Shown here: positions 10,732 through 21,900 of the stretch, in pieces
How positions within the stretch are numbered: position 1 is the stretch's first letter
Layout: every line of letters begins with the position of its first letter
Source: Lamellibrachia columna
Lineage: Eukaryota; Annelida; Polychaeta; Sabellida; Siboglinidae
Assembly (NCBI GenBank): GCA_963662155.1
Contig: OY759267.1
Coordinates: 17,224,561-17,288,560 of the forward strand
Length of the DNA stretch: 64,000 nucleotides
Direction of reading: 5' to 3'
The notes under the pieces: generated by a model
What the model was told of the DNA's origin: nothing
Databases searched by the model: none
What the model saw: the letters and a program-made list of their open reading frames with translations, nothing else
Position numbers and translations under genes: made by a program

Positions 10732-13669
10732 GTATAGGGCCTAATACTGATCCCTGTGGTACCCCACTCAAAACCGATTTCCAGTTTGAAATCTCACCGT
10801 CTACTATTACTCTGTGTCTTCTGTGTGTAAGCCACTTTTCTATCCAGTTGATTACATCATTACCTATACCATGGGCTTTTAGTTTAAGTATCAATCTTTG
10901 GTGTGGCACTTTATTGAAAACTTTCTGAAAATCTAAGTAGACAACATCCACTGGTGACCCGTCCTCTACCCACTTTGTAATTTCTTCCAAAAAACATAAG
11001 AGATTGGTTAGACATGACCTTGCTTTTAGGAACCCATGTTGAGATGTATTTATTAAATTATGTTTTACAAGGAATTCCACCATGTGGTCTCTAATTAATG
11101 TTTCGAGTAATTTACATACAACTGATGTTAGACTCACTGGTCTGTAATTTTCTGGCTTGTTCCTCGATCACTTCTTAAATAGTGGCGTAATGTTTGCTTC
11201 TTTCCATTCTGAAGGAACTATTCCTTCTAGTGACAAGTTAAACAATTTTGCAAGTGGTGTACTAATTTGCTCAACAATTTCCTTAAGCAGTTTTGGTGGT
11301 ATCCCTTCAACTCCAGGTGATGGGATACCACCAAATATGTATCATGCATACATGTCACTTATGTGCAGTTAAAACAAGCACGTTTTACCAACGGTAAGTG
11401 AGCAGTAAAAAAACGAAAATAAATACCAATGATACCAACTTGGTGCAACCTCATGGCTAAAAGCACACATATGCACAGTATAATTTATTTCAAGTCTGCT
11501 TGTTGACACCACCAGCAGCACAGCGTTGCCATACTGTGTGTTTAATGTGCCTTCACTCCTGAAAATCTATATTTTTGCACATGGTTTCATGTCTTAGTGT
11601 GCTTCTGTTGGGAATTATACACTATGTGTTTTTTGTCACTAGGGGAGTTAATGTACAATACTGTGTGAAATGTCAATTGTCATCCAATTGTGCCAATGAA
11701 TCCGGAGCTGAGAGTGAAAGCATTTGCCAATCAATCATCACTCCAATCCCATTATGCATTATACAAACCATTAGTCTGCATATTTGCATGGAGATTGTTT
11801 TGGTGACTAAAACTTCCTCCTTCATTCATTTAGCCCATCGCAAATCAGGTTTGTTGATGTTCCAATTTGTAGTGAATATTGCAAGTAACATGAAAGCATT
11901 TACAGAAAACATTGCAAGAATGGAGTAAGACCTTTAGAAAACATGGCCTCCAAATGAATCTGGAGAAGACAGAAGTAATGTGGATAGGCGAACAAGAGGT
12001 GGACCTACATGTAGTTGTTGACGGAAAGACCATTAAACAAGTGAACAGTTTTGTATACTTGGACGGCACAGTGTGTGAGGATGGAGGAAGTAGTAAGGAA
12101 ATACAGAGGAGAGTGCAAGCAGGAGCAGCAGCGTGGAGGAGGGTGGAAGGCATTATGTGGGACAGAAAACTGAAGAAACAACTAAAAGGAAAAGTGTTGG
12201 AAGCCTGCGTGGTCCCAGCCTGTGTATACAGGTTGGGAACACTGGCACTGACAGAGAGACAGGAGGAGAAGAAGCAGATAGCAGAAAACAACTGGGTCCG
12301 AAGAATATGCAAAGTAACCCAGGAAGATGAAGGAATTGAGAGAAGAGATTGGCATGAAAAAACACCTAAAGATGAAAGTAGCCGGAAGCAGAATGAAATG
12401 GGCGGGACACATGCAAAGAATGGGTGAAGACAGACTGTCAAAAAGAGCATGGAAAGCAGAAGAAGGTGGCAGAAGAAGAAGACGAAGACCAAAGCTGCGG
12501 TGGAAAGACTGTGTCAAACGAGATCTGGAAAGGGCAGGTACGAACGGCCAAGAGTGGAAGACCACCGAAGAAGACAAGAGGGAAATAGAGAACATTAACA
12601 ATGAAAGTAGAAGAAGCAATAAAGTGACTTGGACCCCGCCCCACAAGGGAACAAGGGGAAGAAGAAGATTGCAAGTAACATGTGCACTGTCCATTTAATA
12701 AAAATGTGCATACTTTTGTAAAAAATCATCGAAAGAATTGACTTTGGTCAAAAGATCGATTAACTTGTGAACGTGTGAATAGCTTTGTCATATCATAATA
12801 TATAGAGCAGGACAGCTTTTGCTGTTGTTTGCCAAATTTGGTAAACAGTTTATTAATAGTTTGTCTGATGATTTATACGAAACTAAATAACACATTTGCA
12901 CGAAAGAGCTAGCATGTCGTAGTGGATACTAGATAGGTTTGATTTTTTGCTACGATTTAAAAGACGAGTGGAAAAAATTAATTGAGGAGGGACAGTCATG
13001 ATTGGCTCCACCACATAACTTCAGATGAAGCCACGTTTTCACAGATCCAGAGCTCTGGGTTAACATGTGTATGTCTTTATGCAGGATATTAATGGGAGTG
13101 ACGGAGACAGGGACCGTCTCGGCAATGAAGAAAGATGGATGTGGCAGTCTGCATCTCGACAGCATTTACGACATGATGCAGGTTTGTTACATGACCTGTG
13201 ATTCAGGATAATGATTCATTTGGTATCAATGTGTCGGATTCGGAAATAGACAGTTTTCAGTGATAACCTGGATATATTCATTGATATTATTTCATGTAAG
13301 CATGGACAATCAGTCAACTGAAATTTTATCTGTAAGTCATATGAATTACGCTTCGGATACACACTGTTCTATCTTTCTTCACTGTCAATGCTGCTTCGAG
13401 GTGAGTAATATTTTACATATGATGATACAGTATCAGAATATTGCCTTTTCATTTCCATAAAATATTTCACACAACATATAATTTTGTTTTAACTTCAGAC
13501 TTTAAATAGCACATTTGTTGTATTTTGAAAATTATTTCATGATCTAATTTTTCATCTGTTGCAGTCGGGAAAGAAAGTAGGGCAAGCACTGAATCAACAT
13601 TTAATGGAGCAACTACGAGAAGAGGAAAAGATGGGAAGGAAGAAGCCACAGATGGGGTTCCTTAGGTAG
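3073..13669 (+). CDS. EXOSC7: Exosome complex subunit EXOSC7 / Rrp42 (9 exons, 291 aa)
   Basis: Non-catalytic RNase PH-fold subunit of the hexameric ring of the RNA exosome, which degrades and trims RNA 3' ends in nucleus and cytoplasm. Coding exons: 3073-3129, 3864-3965, 4281-4375, 5378-5543, 7888-7958, 9035-9158, 9416-9474, 13085-13181, 13565-13669. All junctions are GT-AG and the phases agree, giving 876 nt or 291 aa, the same length as the human protein. Recognisable pieces are LRSDGRG, ETDVVSNSSGSAR, EFFVDCSANATP-FEGRGG, LLECGGNLHDA, ELSDDPFDC, VDATMQEEAC and the C-terminal GFLR. The start is the first ATG of exon 1 (MADVLMSEAER), which fits the family N-terminus. The introns are crowded with repeats; intron 7 (9475-13084) holds two LINE fragments. 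Possible poly(A) signals AATAAA lie at 14537 and 14613. Identification is very secure. Confidence 0.96.
4602..4740. repeat. 21-bp perfect inverted repeat in EXOSC7 intron 3
   Basis: The arms at 4602-4622 and 4720-4740 are exact reverse complements (tttcaactgtcttcatcaga plus c), separated by 97 bp. It resembles a small foldback element or the remains of a retroelement end. No gene was recognised. Confidence 0.75.
6699..7155. repeat. 26-bp minisatellite, about 17 copies, EXOSC7 intron 4
   Basis: Tandem units of about 26 bp built on ctagtatccacaacgacagg, with scattered variants (cgac/tgac, gctagc/gctatc). The array lies wholly in intron 4 (5544-7887). The rest of that intron is AT-rich with no recognised gene. 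Confidence 0.95.
7985..8073. mobile_element. Candidate 89-bp pogo/Tigger-like MITE
   Basis: Ends in imperfect inverted repeats CAGTAAAACCTG and CAGTGGACCCTG and is flanked on both sides by TA (7983-7984 and 8074-8075), as expected for a Tc1/mariner/pogo-type miniature element. It begins only about 25 bp after the EXOSC7 exon 5 donor. It has no coding capacity. Confidence 0.45.
9280..9363. repeat. (CA)n-rich microsatellite in EXOSC7 intron 6
   Basis: An imperfect CA-dinucleotide tract mixed with cttatctcaaacac blocks, between exons 6 and 7. Confidence 0.8.
9843..11335 (-). mobile_element. CR1-like LINE reverse transcriptase fragment in EXOSC7 intron 7
   Basis: Read on the minus strand, the RT domain begins at about 11325 with SPGVEGIPPKLL. 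It continues through ENYRPVSLTS, QHGFLKARSC, VYLDFQKVFNKVPH and LSGVPQGSVLGPILFLIY, then FADDT after the microsatellite, and ends with the LERIQRRATKM and NEWNKLPNDCVNA C-terminal domain at a stop at 9843. It is 5'-truncated, with stops near 11169 and 10595. A (TA)n expansion at 10694-10723 sits exactly at the LIYIND codons and shifts the frame. At its 5' edge is a 14-bp inverted repeat (11292-11305 / 11322-11335). Confidence 0.92.
10694..10723. repeat. (TA)n microsatellite grown inside an RT codon run
   Basis: The TA run replaces what should be a short Ile-Tyr-Ile stretch between GPILFL and NDLEDD of the minus-strand RT. The distance between the flanking codons is 29 nt, so the frame is lost. 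Confidence 0.9.
11878..12682 (+). mobile_element. 5'-truncated LINE insertion with 15-bp target-site duplication
   Basis: The direct repeat attgcaagtaacatg occurs at 11878-11892 and 12668-12682 and brackets the insertion. Inside is the C-terminal third of a LINE polyprotein: LQMNLEKTEVMWIG, VNSFVYLDGTVCEDGGSS, EIQRRVQAGAAAWRRVEG, LEACVVPACVY and NNWVRRIC, then after a frameshift near 12325 GSRMKWAGHMQRM and RRPKLRWKDCVKRDL. The 3' end is a short (GAA)n run rather than poly(A). Related fragments lie at about 19125-19440 (+) and about 60248-60560 (-). Confidence 0.93.
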
Positions 13670-15946
13670 TAGGGAAGGGAATGGAACCTAGTCAAAATGG
13701 GGAAGCCTGGGAATGCATTATGGATCATCTACAAATTACGTATGCAAAAAATCGTGGAAAATTAACCCCCCCACCCTTGTACGCACACCATACACATCAT
13801 GTCTGCCCCCCCCATATGCAGTAATGCTAGCAGTGACTTAGCTAAATCTATAAATAACGTCACTCCATACACACTGATACCGTTACCCCAGCCCCCTTCC
13901 TTGCGTATGTAAATTTGTAGATGGTCCCTTATTGCAGTTGGCCTCTACTTTCCATTCCATTATATTTGCTACCAAGGACTGAATTTGTTTACTTCTAAAC
14001 AGCATGTGTGTGGTCACACAGTAACCAATCAACCGTTAACCAGGAAATAATGATCTAGTCGCCAACAATTTTAATTGGAAAAACTAGCCTTCAGTGGAGA
14101 TGTTTACAAAGCTGTGGTGATTTACTTTGCAAGATGTTAAATGTGGATGTATGCAGGTATGAGACTGTCGCTCGCAGGTACGAATGTGCAAGCATAAGCA
14201 AGCTGGTCTATTCGTCAAATAATAGTAGTAAATGAAATGTTGTAAAATGCTGTATGCAACGTTTCATATCATTCCTGTTTGACTTGCATATGTTGGGCAT
14301 GCAGACTTGTAGAACCGGATGCTTCCATTTTAACTAGTGAAGTGACTAGTCATCCACATTAACAGCTGTCGACTTGTATAGTTCACAAATTGGAAGTCAA
14401 ATGCACTGTGTACCACAAAATTGTGTCTCTCGTCTGCTCAGACACGAAGATGTTTTATGTAAAGTAATGTTTGCTGTCAAAATCAACATTTTTAAACAGT
14501 ATGGACAAGATCGTTATGAATATTACTTTGTAAAAAAATAAACATTCATTAATGTACAGACATTTAAAGTTTGTCATAATTTCTTGATAAATCTTTTCAT
14601 AACTCAAACCATAATAAATATTATGTCCTGTGAGAGGGCGCCTGGCTGGCCCTGGATCTTTTCAATGGGTTTACCAGGTGCAGGTGCAGGTGCAGGTGCA
14701 GGTGCAGGAAAATGTTCTGCATTAGCAATGTATGTATATACACTGCATAGGTAATGTTGGAAATATGTATTATTATAAAATGAGAAAAAATTAAATACAG
14801 AGTGCCAAAATAACTTGAAATGAAGTGTTTTGTTTCCGTGCACCCGGTAGGGCAGGTACACCCACTGTCCCTCTCCGTATCATTCTGGAATTTTGCATAG
14901 ATAATCTATACCAATGTCTACATATTCAGCAAATTTATGGTATGTAGCTTGTTACCTTCTCAAGTTAGAGGCACCTGAAAACTGGTCAAAATAACGGATG
15001 TGACTTTGGGCGTTTACTTATTGTTCATGCATGTAAATACTTAGCTTTTCTGCAGGTGCTCAATCATAGCCACTTAGTCTTTGGGTTAAAATTTATGTAA
15101 CTAGACCAACTTTTTGAGCACTGGTTGATTTCACATAGACCCAAAAGGAAACGATGGTGCATAATTATGACTAACTCATTTTCTTCTGGTCAGGATCTAG
15201 ATGGTATCAATACTTCAGTATGAAATGAGAAATACTTCAGTATTAAAAATCAAATGTGTGTCAGACTCGTACGACGACGACTTAGCTGCCATTTGCTTTG
15301 ATTTTAACAAGGAAAGCAATGACATTGTGCCTATCATACAGTGCTGCATTTTGTAGTTTCCTATTCTTCGAGGACAAAAGACAAACAACATGTGAATTTT
15401 ATAGAATCTTGATTTGTTTCAAGAAACTGTAATCATGATCCATCAGAGGTCTGTGCATTCACTGCATATTATAAACACATTAAACCTCCAAGTAGCAAAT
15501 ACACTTCGATATTAGCCGACGCTGGACGGTTTTCTGGTGTATAAATCCTGAGAAGTGATCAGCGTCCCATTTGTATTGAACAAGAACAGCTCTGCGAGGA
15601 ATACGCAGACACCTTAACAAAGCCTTGTCTACACAACCAGTCGTCCCAGAGTTTATTTCCTTTGGTATAACCTCACCTTCTGCGAACATACCAAAGTACG
15701 CGTGCACTTGGGACTTTGATATGAGCACGATTGAGCGAATTTTGGTTCTGCTGCATCGTAATCACTTATATGCCCCTAGTGGACTACCCTGCATGTTCAT
15801 GGTGGAAGTCTCATGATGCAATGCTGCAGTGCATAGTGTGGTGTGGTCATCGGTGGCATAAAACATGCAGCATGCCTCGATGTCCTTTGTCGTACAAACC
15901 GTCACCCAGAATCCATCTGTGTGGGTGGTTATTTAACTAAAGCCGT
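13670..15946. other. Convergent intergenic gap between EXOSC7 and CYC1
   Basis: Contains the presumed 3' UTRs of both genes. A (CAGGTG)n hexamer repeat of 5-6 units lies at 14675-14708. A dispersed repeat at about 14965-15135 (minus) matches about 18900-19118 (plus). A possible CYC1 poly(A) signal on the minus strand is at 15652-15657. No further gene was recognised. Confidence 0.6.
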
Positions 15947-18900
15947 CTATTTTCGTGGCCGAAAGACGATCTTGCGGGATTTGAGAGATGCCCACTTGTG
16001 GCGTTTGTAGTAGTAGGCGGTGACGAAGAGAATACCAAATCCGAGGACCGCCTAGAAGTAGACACAAGGTGATGGTACAGTCTAGTTTTTTATTACTGTG
16101 CTTCTCTCAGACATTCATACAATCCACTGCATATGGCATTGTTTATATCTATCCGAAGTCCCAAGATACCTAAAAATGTATTTTTTGTACGACACAGTAA
16201 GAACTGTAACACGATGACTGGATGTAAGAACTGTAACACGATGACTGGATGTAAGAACTGTAACACGATGACTGGATGTAACAACTGTAACACGATGAAT
16301 GGGTGTAAGAACTGTAACACGATGACTGGATGTAACAACTGTAACACGATGACTGGATGTAAGAACTGTAACACGATAACTGGATGTAAGAACTGTAACA
16401 CGATGACTGGATGTAACAACTGTAACACGATGAATGGGTGTAACAACTGTAACACGGTGACTGGATGTAACAACTGTAACACGATGACTGGATGTAAGAA
16501 CTGTAACACGATGACTGGATGTAACAACTGTAACACGATGACTGGATGTAACAACTGTAACACGATGACTGGATGTAACAACTGTAACACGGTGACTGGA
16601 TGTAACAACTGTAACACGGTGACTGGATGTAACAACTGTAACACGGTGACTGGATGTAACAACTGTAACACGGTGACTGGATGTAACAACTGTAACACGA
16701 TGGCTGGATGTAACAACTGTAACACGATGACTGGATGTAACAACTGTAACACGATGACTGGATGTACCTTCATGGCCATTCTTTTGCGTTCATCGTGTTC
16801 TGGTTCGGATGCAAATTTTAGGAAGGCAGAGACATCTTTGGCGATCTGACTGGCAGAAGGTGTTGTGCCTGAAATGATATTAGACAACGGGTCAATCAAA
16901 ACAGTAGTCTCGCTTATTCGACTCTAGCTCGGCTTCGTGAATCTGCCAAGAAGAGAGTCTGGTAGCAGAAGCGTGGTCTCGTTGTTACCCACTGTCACTA
17001 CTCCGTTTTGTGTAGGCGTTCCTATGAAGCACCAGCAGCTAATCAGCGTCATTATCGAGATGCTACATTAAACATATTTTTGCTTGATTTAACTTTTCAG
17101 TTTGACAGTTGTGTCAATATAATCAAAGTTTACAGTTGATTTGAATTTCATCATATAAACTGATAAAACTCTTATTTTATGAATTAGCCAAATGCCCGGA
17201 TGACATTGTAATTAGCTAATTATTTATGCTCCCAGAATCCGGGCGCATACATAATTTCCGTCACAATTAAAAGCACACCCTGCATCCAGGCGAAGATGTC
17301 CACCTCTATATACTATAGCATAAGGCTAATCACTCTTCTATTCAAACTTCATGAAAGTACACACTCTTTTTATCAAAACAGTGGAGCAACCCACTTTAAT
17401 AACCATGTATTCGTTACTCAGCACAAAGTAAAACCTAAATTACAGAGTACCAAACTATGCTATCCTTTAGTTGTACAATCACATTTGATGTCTACACATG
17501 TTTTGTATACATGCAGTAGCTGACAAAACAGTATTTGATTTTAGAAGAGCAACTCATCAGTCTTGTTTAGCATGACCGGTTTTTGATATAACATTCAATG
17601 TTTTTTGTGCATGTTCTTGGAACGGAGTGATTGTTTCCGTTCAAATAAATGATACACAGATTGAAAGTGTCAACAATGCATTTGTAACATTTGGCAGAGC
17701 TACATTTTATTTGCCTGATCGGTTAAGTGACATGCACTGACCAGACATTCTACTCGGCCAATAGGTAATCGGGCAACCATTAGTGTCAATCCATGATGCA
17801 GAGAAGCTGAACAGTGTTATCTGACGGCTTACCATCATCATACGTGACAACTTCGCTGAAGATAGACTGCGCCATGGCAATAGCGCCTCCAGTGAAGTAG
17901 GGGTTATAGTACAAACCCTCCTTCATCTCAATGCCAGCGGGTGGTTCACAATAGGATGTCAGCAGGGAGAATATGTAATCCTGCAAAGTGTGCCATCATA
18001 ACGGTCAAGTGCTCGTTTCATTATTGCAATCAGTCGAGGCAGACATATTTAACAATCAGTAGGCTGTAAAATATGAGTGCAACTTAACTAAGTAACAACT
18101 TAATATAAGCGTAAACACTGTATGGCACAGCATTTTGATACACCAAACTCATATATAAATATACCCACATATATATCTAACATATTTACATAGTTATTAA
18201 AGGTCCATCCTCAATTACATTTTTTGCCTGTCTTGTTTCACGAAAAATCAAACCTATCTAGTATCGACAATGACATGTTAGTTTGTTTGTACAAATTTGT
18301 TATTTAGCTCACTGGACAAACCATTAAATTATTTCTGACCGGATAGTCAAAATCGGACGAAAAAAGGGGTCCACCTCTATATATTATAGCATAAGGTTAT
18401 TCACTCTTTCACAAATTACCAAATCTAACAATCAAAGTCAATTCTTTCAATGAAATTCATGAAAGCACACTCTTTTATTTAATGGCTGCACATATTACTT
18501 GAGATGTTCATGCACTGGACATCTGAACAACAACGAGCCTGATTCGTGATGGGCTAAATCAATTGAGGGAATTACAACGTGACCACCTACCTCACCACCA
18601 TGTCTTGCTGCGACGACATATGTAAGATCTGGGGGATATGCTCCATTGTTGGCCGCTTTGGCTGCCTCATCATTAGCATAGGGATTGGGGAAGTAATCAG
18701 AGAGCTTGCCGGGGCGCTCAAACATCTTGCCCTCGTCATCTGGTCCATCAATCACTGTGATCTAAAATGCAAAGCAAACGCTTATGAAGCATGTCTAATG
18801 TACCACAAGCAAAGACAAATAACATCTGGGAGAAAAACACACCATGTTCCAAGTACATAAAGCTGTAGCAAAGTGATGCAACACAAGTCTCAGGGGTCAT

Positions 18901-21900
18901 TCCGTGTCAAATCAACCAATTTTCAGGAACTTAAAACGTTTATGTCTAAGAAATTTACTTAGATTTTAACCAATGAATAAATGGCTATACATGAACACTT
19001 CTACAAAAAACGAAGCATTTACTTGCAATTTGTGTCTGTTATGACATGTGGTGTGAACAAGGGGTAAAGGGCCAAAATCACACCCGTTATTTTGACCTGT
19101 TTTCAGGTGCCTCTAATTTGATAATTTGATCTGTGTATACGGCCTAGAGACCATGGCAATGAGGGAAATACAAGAAAAAGCCCAAGTTTGTGGAATTTAC
19201 TACGGGAGTGAAAAAAGTGGACAAGTGAAGAATGGAGGAGCTGAGGAAGGAGCTAGGTGTAGAATAGAATTTCAGGAAGAAACTGGTGAGGAGTTAGTTA
19301 AAGTGGGCTGGGCTCGTGGAGCGAATGGAATGGAGAAGACCAGACCACGATTGACATGGGAGGACTGTGTGAAGACACATTCGCTGGTAGTAGGAGGGGA
19401 GTGGTGTGGGAGCGGAGACAGGTGGTGGATACAGTAGTGAAATGAGAACAGTGACAGAAGGAAAATAAAAATCTATGACAAGTATCGATGCCAGCTTCAC
19501 CCCGGACTTCATGTGTAAAGAGATTTAAGTGCAGTGATGTGGTAATTACCATAGTTCAAACTGTGGCGATACAAGTAGGCATAACAACGAAAATATGGGG
19601 AATAAGACGAAAACGCAAGTGCCATGGACCGTGGTGTTGGAGCGCATTCTGAAAGTGTGGCAATGACTTTTGGCCAGACACTATTCCAGAGCACTTCAGA
19701 TCTAAATCTATTCATGATTATGGGTTATGATTGTATATCTAACGAAAATGCAGGTGTGACATGTGATAGGAATAACTTGTAAAAAAGATGCTCACTTCGA
19801 TGTGCACATACAGGGGTGACACGTAGTGGTGTGAAACGAACTAGTAAGGACACAACCAAATCGAGGGCTCCTCTGCCCAGAGGCTGGTAGTGCTACGGTT
19901 ATACGTTGGCTACTAATGGTGTATGCAGCTAAATGTTTCACTTGAATGATTTGCATAACCTATGCAAGTTGCATCATTGGAGGTCCGAGGTTGCATCATT
20001 GGAGGTTTTTTTAAGTAATACAACTTACAAAATGCATTCGCCAGCTGGCGCACACTATTAAAAAAACACTCGCCAGGACAATATTTGGGTGTCATTGGCG
20101 AGCCACAGCTTGCAAATTTAAGCCCTGAATGTCCAGAGATAAGACAATAATCTTTTAGTTCAGCGGTTATCTACTTGTTATCTAATTACTCTGAAAGTAT
20201 GGTAAGTAGACCTAATAGACTAACAGATTATTATTATCATTATAGGCCTAAACTGTAGAGTGGGTCTTACTGAGTAAAACATACTGAATTTTTTTTTGCC
20301 AGAAACCACATTTCCATGGCAACAAACGAAATAGCCACCGAATTATATATTTAAGATGTGGTTCAATATCAAGCAATAAAAGTGTATAATATGGTTTTAC
20401 TATAAAAATCAGACTTTTGTATCTTTAATTATCATTGGGACACCTACCTGCGATGCCTCATTCTTCGCCTCGTCCTCTGTGAAGATGACGCCAACGAGCT
20501 CACGGTAAGGCATGTACTGCATGCTGTGGCAGGCTGCACATACCTCCTTGTACACCTGGTAGCCACGGCGTATGCTGCAACACAACAGGATGCCTCAAAA
20601 CCAGGGCTGGGATCAATTCCATTTAATCAATTCCAATTCACCCTTTTTTTCAATTCATTTATTTCAATTCGAATTCCAGCTCAAATTTTCAATTCCAATT
20701 CAAATCCCGAATTAATTCTACGGGAGTTTTTCCAAAGCAAACGCATGTGATAATAGTAATATGTAATAGAATTTTTTTTAGATAATAGTATATTACTTTT
20801 CTATTACAACTATTGCTGCAAACTTATAAAATATCAGGTTTGTTTGCATGTTATTCCAACTGCTAATAATTGTAAACACTGTGCAGACAATGGCTGAGCC
20901 GTTATTCAAACAACATGAAAAGACCAGTAGGCTGATCATTTTATGGTTTCAGAAATACCTGCTCATAATACTTAAAGCAGTGCAGGAGCAGTAAGCCAAT
21001 TACTTTGATGCCCCATTGGGGTGGCTATGGCTTCACACATTCCACACACAAAGGGCACGGTTTCAGATATGTGCAGTGCACTGCAGGCAGACAGCAAATG
21101 TTATCTTAGCTGCAACCTGTATTGAATTCAAAGGAAGCTCATCACACCCCACCATAGTTTGATTTTGATTTGAGTTCTTTTTTCCAATTGCCACATGGCA
21201 GGCCCTTCATTCAAATTTGGACAAATGTTCTCACCTCAGATCATCAAATGGTGTACAAATGTATGTTTAGCTGCTACAAAGACTTTGAGTTGATATACAA
21301 TTCTAGGGTTGGATTGAGGATCACATTGGAAGTAAAACCAGATCGCACCAGCAGTAGAAAATGAGGTTCAATTAATTTTCTTTCAATTCCAATTCAACTT
21401 ACTCAAAAATCTTTCAATTTCAATTCAACTTACTCAAAATCTTTCAATTCCAATTCAACTTACTCAAAATCTTTCAATTCCAATTCAACTTACTCAAAAT
21501 CTTTCAATTCCAATTCACAAATTGAATTGAATAATTCCAATTCATTTTTTAATTCACCCCAGCCCTGCTCAAAACAATATGCTGGTTATTGTACCACAAA
21601 TGAATTAATACTTACTAAACACCCACAATATTACAACAAAACAGATTACCATAAGACTGGCTACAAGATATATTGCATGCAAAACAACATGTAATAATAA
21701 AAGTATTTTGTTGATTTTAAAAAGTACATTTACCAAACATCATGAAAAATACAATACTTTTTTTCAATAATAACAACAACAATTTTCAGAAGGTTCTTGG
21801 CTGTGTCTGCAACTGTAACTTGAAGGGATAACTGGCTAGGGAAAGCACAACCGTTGAAGGCCATCAACCATGTGCAACTAAACACTTATTAGGAAAGTCA

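Noticed and set aside
16093..16899. 268-codon minus-strand frame containing CYC1 residues
   Set aside because: It reads through the exon 6 donor into an intronic minisatellite. Only 16768-16868 is coding, as shown by the GT donor and the next exon at 16051.
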